Shown here piece by piece: positions 7,090 through 12,025 of a stretch of DNA of 12,025 nucleotides. Every line of letters starts with the position of its first letter. Position 1 is the first letter of the stretch. The DNA comes from Bifidobacterium breve (GTDB lineage: Bacteria > Actinomycetota > Acidimicrobiia > Acidimicrobiales > Ilumatobacteraceae): NCBI GenBank assembly GCA_943325435.2, contig CALPPK020000008.1, forward strand, positions 1-12,025, written 5' to 3'. A program made the translations under genes and the position numbers. The notes under the pieces were generated by a model. That model was not told the origin of the DNA, did no database searches, and saw only the letters and a program-made list of their open reading frames with translations.

Positions 7090-7095
7090 TATCGT
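7090..7095 (+). promoter_or_regulatory. Candidate -10 box for leaderless DUF4395 gene
   Basis: The hexamer TATCGT is followed by exactly 6 nt (AGGCGC) and the ATG at 7102, the same spacing as for aguB. This favours 7102 over the ATG at 7075 as the true start. The complementary strand reads TACGAT one base over, so the site could also serve the divergent gene. Confidence 0.45.
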
Positions 7096-7101
7096 AGGCG
7101 C

Positions 7102-7593
7102 ATGGCAAAAGTGTTTGGATTTCCCAATCCAGTGAACGAGACCTCGGCACGCATTGTTGCTACGGGTGCAGTTGTGATGAGCGTTCTATTCGTGGTTACC
7201 GGAAATCCATGGGTACTTGTGCCGCTGACGTATGGCTTCGTTGCTCGAGTACTAACAGGTCCACTGCTCAGCCCCCTTGGCCGCATTGCTACTGAAGTCA
7301 TCACGCCACGATTGAAGCGGGACCATGTTTTTGTCGCCGGACCTCCGAAGCGTTTTGCTCAAGGCATAGGAGCAGCTTTTTCCATTGCCGCATCAGTGTT
7401 GTGGATTCTTGATTTACACACCGCGTCTCGTGTTGTTGCCGCAATGTTGGCCGGTGCTGCTTCGCTTGAAGCATTCGTGGGCTATTGCCTTGGATGTGCG
7501 ATTTTTTCTCGCCTCATGCGATGGGGAGTCATTCCTGCTTCAGTCTGCGAAGAATGCAATGACATCAGCGCGCGATTGAACGCCGCACAGTAA
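7102..7593 (+). CDS. DUF4395 family membrane protein
   Basis: This 163-residue protein fits the DUF4395 family of unknown function. It opens with FPNPVNE (residues 7-13), has hydrophobic segments at about 17-34, 37-56, 90-106 and 108-134, and contains the family-typical PPKRFAQ (81-87) and the LEAFVGYCLGC motif (122-132). Two Cys-x2-Cys pairs are present: Cys129/Cys132 at the end of a membrane segment and Cys149/Cys152 near the C-terminus. A thiol redox role can be imagined, but no thioredoxin-like gene is adjacent. The ATG at 7102 is chosen because the family domain begins there and a -10 box lies 6 nt upstream; an in-frame ATG at 7075 is the alternative. Its 3' end overlaps the convergent mftF gene by 29 bp. 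Confidence 0.85.
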   Translation: MAKVFGFPNPVNETSARIVATGAVVMSVLFVVTGNPWVLVPLTYGFVARVLTGPLLSPLGRIATEVITPRLKRDHVFVAGPPKRFAQGIGAAFSIAASVLWILDLHTASRVVAAMLAGAASLEAFVGYCLGCAIFSRLMRWGVIPASVCEECNDISARLNAAQ

Positions 7594-8932
7594 TCACCGG
7601 CAACAAGCAACGCAATGAACGTGCGCGTAAAGCGCCAACCCAGACGCCTGCTCCATATGCGAAGTTCTCAAATATGCGCATCACGAGATAACGAATGGGG
7701 TAGCCCGGTTTTTTTCGGAGAATCCCAACTATTGGTGGAATAAAAACACTGAAGATCAACATGGCACCGAGGCGTAGCGAAACAATAGACGCTATGAAAA
7801 AAAGCGGCCACCACGCCCGCACGATGGCTCGCGCAAGCAGTCGAGTAGTACTGACGAGACCCTTCAATGCAAGTCGTACACGAGTACCGATAGGAATAGA
7901 CGTTGAACGCAGGGAAACGATGAAATACAGCATTGTTGGAATGGTGAGAATCATTGCGAAATAGAGGTAGCCCATCAATACGGCGGTCGCCGTTGTCAAT
8001 AACAATCCATTGGCACGTAACGGAGACGCAGCACGTGGGTGGCGCTGGTCAAGCTGTGCGGCACTGGTGCCGTAGTCATAACGCTGTTTCAGCATCTTTC
8101 TCATTGATGAACGTGGTTTATGCGGACATTCAATCGAAGGTACGTAACGACAACTGATTCCGTTCTCAATCAATCTCCACACTAAATCGACGTCTTCTCC
8201 CATTCGGATTGAATCATCAAATCCCCCAGCCTTGTGAAGCAATTGCACATTGCAGACAAGAACAGTTGCGGGAAGGTATGACACGCGAGACATAGGCCGA
8301 ACAAGGGCCGCAATAGTGCCAAGGTCTAGAGGTGAATGATGAAACTCAAACTCACTAATGAATGTTTGATTGTTTATGCATGTGATTCGGGGAGCTACGG
8401 CTCCAACGTGAGTATCAATGACATATGCAGCAAGTGTGGCAATTTGCTGTGAAGTGACCATGACATCCGTGTCTATACATGCCACCACTGTTGTTGTAAC
8501 GGCCGCGATGCCAGTATTGCGAGCAGCCCCTGGTCCTTTGTTTGTGTCATGCCGGATAACACGAGCACCGACAATGTTTACAGAATGTGGCGATGCATCA
8601 TCCACAATGATGATTGTGAGCCCAGCGAGAGATACAACAAGTTCTTTTAGATCCGCAAGAGATTCTGCACTGGTGATGTAGGCAGGAATCACCACAGTGA
8701 TGTCAGAAAGGGCTGCAGAGTTATTCGGCACAGGGTGAACAGCTCCGGTGGCCAACAAACGATCCGTTAACTGCGTGTGATTGTCTGGCAACACTGAATT
8801 GGTTTCGATGGCGTCCAAAATTCTTGACCCAGCATCTGTTACACCGAAGTATGTAAGTGGTGAACCAGCAAGAACACCATTCGCGTTACGAGAACGAAAC
8901 CATTGATCGTCAGGAACAAGTCTGACGGTCAT
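7565..8932 (-). CDS. mftF: Mycofactocin glycosyltransferase MftF
   Basis: MftF is a membrane-associated family 2 glycosyltransferase that adds the beta-1,4-glucose chain to premycofactocin. The protein has 455 residues, near the family length. Residues 1-70 resemble the family's N-terminal domain (RSRNANGVLAGSPLTYFGVT). The GT-A domain follows, with VVIPAY (80-85), VDDAS (110-114), NKGPGAARNTGI (131-142), the metal-binding DTD (154-156) and GEDVDLVWR (245-253), which holds the probable catalytic acidic residue. Hydrophobic segments at about 308-340 and 374-403 should anchor it in the membrane. The ATG overlaps the mftE stop as ATGA, indicating translational coupling. It is the last gene of the minus-strand cluster. 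Two 7-base homopolymer runs (7709-7715 and 7797-7803) lie in its 3' part, but the frame is intact. Confidence 0.93.
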   Translation of the reverse strand: MTVRLVPDDQWFRSRNANGVLAGSPLTYFGVTDAGSRILDAIETNSVLPDNHTQLTDRLLATGAVHPVPNNSAALSDITVVIPAYITSAESLADLKELVVSLAGLTIIIVDDASPHSVNIVGARVIRHDTNKGPGAARNTGIAAVTTTVVACIDTDVMVTSQQIATLAAYVIDTHVGAVAPRITCINNQTFISEFEFHHSPLDLGTIAALVRPMSRVSYLPATVLVCNVQLLHKAGGFDDSIRMGEDVDLVWRLIENGISCRYVPSIECPHKPRSSMRKMLKQRYDYGTSAAQLDQRHPRAASPLRANGLLLTTATAVLMGYLYFAMILTIPTMLYFIVSLRSTSIPIGTRVRLALKGLVSTTRLLARAIVRAWWPLFFIASIVSLRLGAMLIFSVFIPPIVGILRKKPGYPIRYLVMRIFENFAYGAGVWVGALRARSLRCLLPVITVRRSIAR

Positions 8933-9621
8933 TGCGCATCACTAATCCATTCTTTGGAAAGAGTTGCAAGATGCTTCGCAAGACTTGACGAATACAACTT
9001 CATTACGGCAACGCCGTGTTCGCTAGTTGCAGTTGTCGGATCACCGAGAACGCCATTGGCAGAGACACCAACGACACCACTCGTGCGCATTTGTGCCACA
9101 AGATTTGATGCGTCGCCGACAGTTCCGGGTTCGATGCGGTCTTTTTGCACTTTTGCAGGCGCCACATGGAGCATTACTGAGGTTTCCGTGTGTCCGGCAT
9201 GCATATCAGCGCCTTCATAAGAAGGTAGAGACCACAGTGAATGTCTGATGTTTTCGTATGTCAATGCTGAACTAATGCTCGCAAGTGCATCTGTATTTCC
9301 ACCGTGCCCATTCACAATGCATACACCTTGCGCCCACGATGCTGAACGACAAATTGCGACAACAGAATCGGCCAAGGCCTCAGACCCTGTGCTCAGTGTT
9401 CCGCGGAATCCGGCATGCTCATCACTTGCAGAGATTGCAATAGTTGGTGCAACCATGAATGAGCTTGCGTTGATGTGCGAATCGTCTAGCGCCTGGGTAA
9501 CAACTGCATCAATAATGATGGTGTCTGTATCTAGAGGCAAATGTGGCCCGTGCTGTTCAAATGAACCTAGTGGTAACAGCAAGACAATTGAATTCGTGGA
9601 GTTCAGACGTGTTGTTGTCAT
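8929..9621 (-). CDS. mftE: Mycofactocin precursor peptide peptidase MftE (creatininase family)
   Basis: MftE cleaves the MftC-modified MftA peptide and releases the crosslinked Val-Tyr-derived product (AHDP). It is a metal-dependent amidohydrolase of the creatininase family. The 230-residue protein shows the family's metal-binding landmarks: GSFEQHGPHLPLDTDT at 18-33 (Glu21, Asp32), HGGN at 105-108, and HAGHTETS at 140-147 (Glu145). The start at 9621 is chosen because it follows the dedA stop by 1 nt and the family sequence begins soon after; an ATG at 9678 would overlap dedA and add 19 unrelated residues. No Shine-Dalgarno sequence is seen, so coupling to dedA translation is likely. It overlaps mftF by 4 nt. 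The gene normally follows mftD, which is absent from this position. Confidence 0.93.
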   Translation of the reverse strand: MTTTRLNSTNSIVLLLPLGSFEQHGPHLPLDTDTIIIDAVVTQALDDSHINASSFMVAPTIAISASDEHAGFRGTLSTGSEALADSVVAICRSASWAQGVCIVNGHGGNTDALASISSALTYENIRHSLWSLPSYEGADMHAGHTETSVMLHVAPAKVQKDRIEPGTVGDASNLVAQMRTSGVVGVSANGVLGDPTTATSEHGVAVMKLYSSSLAKHLATLSKEWISDAQ

Positions 9622-9622
9622 A

Positions 9623-10255
9623 TCAATTGTGAGGAGTTGTTGCCGATGACCCAAAACGGTTACGAAAATGTCGAACAATTTCTAACGTTAGGGTTGCGCC
9701 GATTGCAATTGAAAAGGCCACAAGAAAAGCCTTTGTGTGGTTGTCTTGAAATGACCGACCACCTATAAAGCCAAGAAGGGTTCCGTACATTGCCCAGATT
9801 GGAGTTGCAATTGCAATCCATTTCATGAACCAACGTCGGTCTTGGTTAGTGATGCCACAACTGAGAGTCAGAAGTGTTCTCCCACCTGGGATAAAACGCG
9901 CAGTAATTAAAAGTTCGCCACCACGCAGCTGTATTTGGTTGTGTGCCCACTGAAGCCGTCGTTGACCTTTAACGCTCCGTTCGTATCTCTTACGAATTGA
10001 AGTTGAGAACTGATTACCAATTTGATAACTGATGTTGTCTCCGGCAAAAGCACCAGCAGCGGCTGCGACAATTACTAACGACCAATGAAGTTGGTGCAGG
10101 CCGGCACTGACTCCACCAATGATGACTAGTGATTCACTGGGAACTACAGGGACAACAGAATCAAGTAGCGCAATGGAAAAAATCACTACATAGAACCATG
10201 GTGACCCTGAATAATGCTCGAGCCAATTAAAGAATGAATCGAGAAACGAGAGCAC
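9623..10255 (-). CDS. DedA family membrane protein
   Basis: DedA (VTT/SNARE-associated) proteins are integral membrane proteins linked to membrane homeostasis, and some flip lipid carriers or phospholipids such as undecaprenyl phosphate. This 210-residue protein has the family features: an N-terminal re-entrant region with the acidic motif VPSESLVIIGG (about 38-48), GDNISYQIG (about 72-80), and ITARFIPGGRTL carrying the conserved Phe-x-Pro-Gly-x-Arg segment, followed by hydrophobic segments to about residue 195. The GTG at 10255 has a TAATCT box exactly 6 nt upstream and no Shine-Dalgarno sequence. The gene starts 9 nt after plsY and ends 1 nt before mftE. Its place inside a mycofactocin cluster is unusual; a direct role in the pathway is not shown. 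Confidence 0.9.
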   Translation of the reverse strand: MLSFLDSFFNWLEHYSGSPWFYVVIFSIALLDSVVPVVPSESLVIIGGVSAGLHQLHWSLVIVAAAAGAFAGDNISYQIGNQFSTSIRKRYERSVKGQRRLQWAHNQIQLRGGELLITARFIPGGRTLLTLSCGITNQDRRWFMKWIAIATPIWAMYGTLLGFIGGRSFQDNHTKAFLVAFSIAIGATLTLEIVRHFRNRFGSSATTPHN

Positions 10256-10261
10256 GGATTG

Positions 10262-10267
10262 AGATTA
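10262..10267 (-). promoter_or_regulatory. Candidate -10 box for leaderless dedA
   Basis: Read on the minus strand the hexamer is TAATCT, followed by exactly 6 nt and the dedA GTG. It includes the TAA stop codon of plsY, so some of its similarity to TANNNT is forced by coding. If active, it would allow dedA, mftE and mftF to be transcribed apart from mftC. Confidence 0.4.
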
Positions 10268-10855
10268 GACGGTTGAGCCCGTGACAGGGGGCTCAGTTCC
10301 CGACAACAGACGCTTGATATTCGATGCATGTCGAATCTCTACCAAGGCACCAATTCCGATAAGTGCGAAAATTTCCCACCCTGGTGTTCCGCTAATGATG
10401 AACGCGACAACCAACATCGGCACAGTTGCTATTGATGCGATGGACGCCTTCTTCGAAACTTTTGTTACGAGCAACCAAGTCAGAGCAGCGCCGATGAGAA
10501 GGAAGGGGTGGAGAGGCAACAAGCTTCCGGCTCCAGTTGCGACACCCTTGCCGCCTTTGAACTTCCTTGTAATCGGAAATACATGACCTAACACGGTTGC
10601 AGCTGCACATGCATACGCAATTGGGCGATTCGACAAAACGGCAGCGACGGGAAGCGCGCCCTTTAGTGCATCGCCGACGAAAACAAGAATGCCGTACTTA
10701 GTACCGAGAGCTCGGGCGACATTGCTTGCACCCGGATTACCTGAACCGAATGTTGTGATGTCGATGCCTTTGGACTTCGCAATCAGAATTGCAATGGGCA
10801 AGGTGCCGCAGAAATACGCGATGATGATCGCAAGTACTGCGACAAAAGAATTCAC
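10265..10855 (-). CDS. plsY: Acyl-phosphate:glycerol-3-phosphate acyltransferase PlsY
   Basis: PlsY transfers an acyl group from acyl-phosphate to glycerol-3-phosphate in the membrane, giving lysophosphatidate, the first step of phospholipid synthesis. The 196-residue protein has all three family motifs: GSGNPGASNV (37-46), KFKGGKGVAT (98-107), and RHASNIKRLLSGTE near the C-terminus. Hydrophobic segments are at about 4-26, 55-75, 78-95, 109-130 and 140-172. The GTG start overlaps the mftC stop as GTGA, indicating coupling. A TAAAGT box lies exactly 6 nt before this GTG and may give an independent leaderless transcript. Finding this housekeeping gene directly after mftC, in the slot usually held by mftD, is unusual. 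Confidence 0.95.
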   Translation of the reverse strand: MNSFVAVLAIIIAYFCGTLPIAILIAKSKGIDITTFGSGNPGASNVARALGTKYGILVFVGDALKGALPVAAVLSNRPIAYACAAATVLGHVFPITRKFKGGKGVATGAGSLLPLHPFLLIGAALTWLLVTKVSKKASIASIATVPMLVVAFIISGTPGWEIFALIGIGALVEIRHASNIKRLLSGTEPPVTGSTV

Positions 10856-11979
10856 GTAGAAACTTTACTCTTTATGAGGGTTCGTGCTGGCTTTGAATGG
10901 TCCATTGATGGGCGGGGAACAAGTGAGACAGGCACTGAAGGCAAGAGCACTTCGCCATGGCCTGTTACACATTCAGGGTCTGGGCCATCTAAGGGAAGTC
11001 CGGTGAAGAACTTGGCGGCCATGCAGCCACCTTGGCAAGCGTCGAATGCGCCACATGAAGCACATGCACCTGCACTTTGTGGCTCACGCAGTTCAGTGAA
11101 TAGATCTGATTCGCGCCACACGTGGGTGAAACCACCATCTTCAAGAACATTGCCCGCCTTGAAGGTGTCGTGAATAACAAATGGACACGCGTAGACATCA
11201 CCGATTGGGTCAATGAGGCACACCACTCGGCCAGCACCACACAGGTTCAAGCCCGGCAGTGATTCACCGAATGCATTGAGGTGGAAGAACGAGTCGCCGG
11301 TGAGAACGTTTTCTCCGTGCGCAAGCAACCAGTTGTAGATCTGGCGCTGTTGTGCATTCGTAGGGTGAAGTTCATCCCAGGTATCTGCACCACGACCAGC
11401 TGGGCGTAACCGTGTGATGCGCAACTGAGCTCCGTATGAATCAGCAAGAGCTTTGAATTCATCGAGTTGGTCAACGTTGTGGCGTGTAACAACGACTGAG
11501 ATTTTGAATTGCCCAAATCCAGCAGCCTTCAAATTGTCCATTGCACGAATTGCAGTGTCATATGAACCTTCGCCACGTACTGCGTCGTTGGTAACTGCGT
11601 CTGTGCCATCGAGACTGATTTGAATATCGAGGTAATCCATAGCTGCAAGACGCTCGGCATTTTTCTTGTCGATGAATGCACCGTTCGTTGAGAACTTGAC
11701 ACCAATGTTGTTAGCAATCGAATGCTCAACAATTTCGAAGAAGTCACGGCGAATCATTGGTTCGCCACCACCGATGTTGATGTAAAACACTTGCAGTGCC
11801 GCTAATTCATCAAGAACAGCTTTCGCTTGTTCGGTTGACAATTCACGATCGTCGCGTTGTCCGCTACTTGACAAACAATGCACGCATGCCAAGTTGCACG
11901 CATAGGTGAGTTCCCATGTGAGACAGATCGGGGCATCAAGCCCCTGCTTCATTTGTTGGCCGAGGCTATGAGAGGACAC
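10852..11979 (-). CDS. mftC: Mycofactocin radical SAM maturase MftC
   Basis: MftC is a radical SAM/SPASM enzyme that oxidatively decarboxylates the C-terminal Tyr of the MftA precursor and then crosslinks it to the preceding Val, with MftB as peptide chaperone. The 375-residue protein has the SAM-cluster motif with Cys28, Cys32 and Cys35 (CNLACVHC), the SAM-binding GGGEP at 70-74, and SPASM cysteines at 247, 254, 265, 306, 309, 315, 319 and 337 for auxiliary iron-sulfur clusters. The C-terminal MAAKFFTGLPLDGPDPEC is highly characteristic of MftC. The GTG at 11979 has a GGAG ribosome binding site 7 nt upstream. The gene overlaps the probable mftB end by 14 nt and plsY by 4 nt. mftA and the rest of mftB should lie beyond the right edge. 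Confidence 0.97.
   Translation of the reverse strand: MSSHSLGQQMKQGLDAPICLTWELTYACNLACVHCLSSSGQRDDRELSTEQAKAVLDELAALQVFYINIGGGEPMIRRDFFEIVEHSIANNIGVKFSTNGAFIDKKNAERLAAMDYLDIQISLDGTDAVTNDAVRGEGSYDTAIRAMDNLKAAGFGQFKISVVVTRHNVDQLDEFKALADSYGAQLRITRLRPAGRGADTWDELHPTNAQQRQIYNWLLAHGENVLTGDSFFHLNAFGESLPGLNLCGAGRVVCLIDPIGDVYACPFVIHDTFKAGNVLEDGGFTHVWRESDLFTELREPQSAGACASCGAFDACQGGCMAAKFFTGLPLDGPDPECVTGHGEVLLPSVPVSLVPRPSMDHSKPARTLIKSKVST
10862..10867 (-). promoter_or_regulatory. Candidate -10 box for leaderless plsY
   Basis: Read on the minus strand the hexamer is TAAAGT, followed by exactly 6 nt and the plsY GTG. It lies inside the last codons of mftC. It could let this essential lipid gene be expressed independently of the mycofactocin genes. 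Confidence 0.4.
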
Positions 11980-12025
11980 GAATTATCTCCGATGTAGTGA
12001 GTGAAGAAAGAGCTTCAATGAATGA
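11966..12025 (-). CDS. mftB: Probable C-terminal end of MftB peptide chaperone
   Basis: Only the last 19 codons are present. The frame reads from the right edge to a TAG at 11966-11968, ending FIEALSSLTTSEIIRVLS, and overlaps the mftC start by 14 nt. MftB is a small PqqD-like protein that binds the MftA precursor and presents it to MftC, and it is normally encoded directly upstream of mftC. The ALxxLxxSxxI pattern is like the end of known MftB proteins as I recall them. A second frame also stays open here and stops at 11983-11985 (ending LHRR), so the assignment rests on position and a weak motif. Confidence 0.55.
   Translation of the reverse strand, partial: SFIEALSSLTTSEIIRVLS

Noticed and set aside
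7696..7715. GC-rich bases followed by T7, resembling an intrinsic terminator for the plus-strand DUF4395 gene
   Set aside because: The only hairpin is a 3-bp GGG/CCC stem, and the site is about 100 bp inside the mftF coding sequence.

Overview
This window is a densely packed bacterial segment of moderate GC content with almost no non-coding DNA; the longest gap between genes is about 85 bases. The lineage suggested is Actinomycetota. The evidence is a mycofactocin cluster (mftB end, mftC, mftE, mftF), a DUF4395 gene, a short alanine-racemase-like protein of a type I associate with actinobacteria, and several genes that look leaderless, with an actinobacterial TANNNT -10 box exactly 6 nt before the start codon. 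The mid-range GC and gene packing would suit an aquatic member of the Acidimicrobiia (Ilumatobacter-like), but that is inference.

Left part (1-4403): a divergent pair of transcription units. On the minus strand, a regulator with two successive TetR-type DNA-binding domains is followed 16 nt later by an amidase-signature amidase that runs off the left edge. On the plus strand, aguB (N-carbamoylputrescine amidase) and aguA (agmatine deiminase) form a two-gene unit for converting agmatine to putrescine. The 52-bp divergent region holds a perfect 17-bp palindrome that covers the aguB -10 box and ends at the aguB start codon, a good candidate operator for the tandem TetR protein.

Middle part (4400-7593): housekeeping genes on alternating strands. 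These are ung (uracil-DNA glycosylase, minus), a ROK-family sugar kinase-like gene (plus), a short alanine-racemase-like PLP protein (minus) and a DUF4395 membrane protein (plus). Convergent genes almost touch or overlap.

Right part (7565-12025, all minus strand): a mycofactocin biosynthesis cluster read from the right edge as mftB (last codons only), mftC, plsY, dedA, mftE, mftF, joined by overlaps or gaps of at most 9 nt. MftC makes the Val-Tyr crosslink on the MftA precursor, MftE releases the modified dipeptide, and MftF glycosylates it. mftD, which normally lies between mftC and mftE, is missing there; its place is taken by two membrane genes of phospholipid/membrane biology (plsY and dedA). 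Both have their own candidate leaderless promoters.

The most notable points are the plsY-dedA pair in the mftD position, the recurring TANNNT-N6-start signature, the tandem TetR protein facing a perfect palindrome, and the alanine-racemase-like protein with an altered C-terminal half. I saw no RNA genes, insertion sequences, CRISPR arrays or phage genes.
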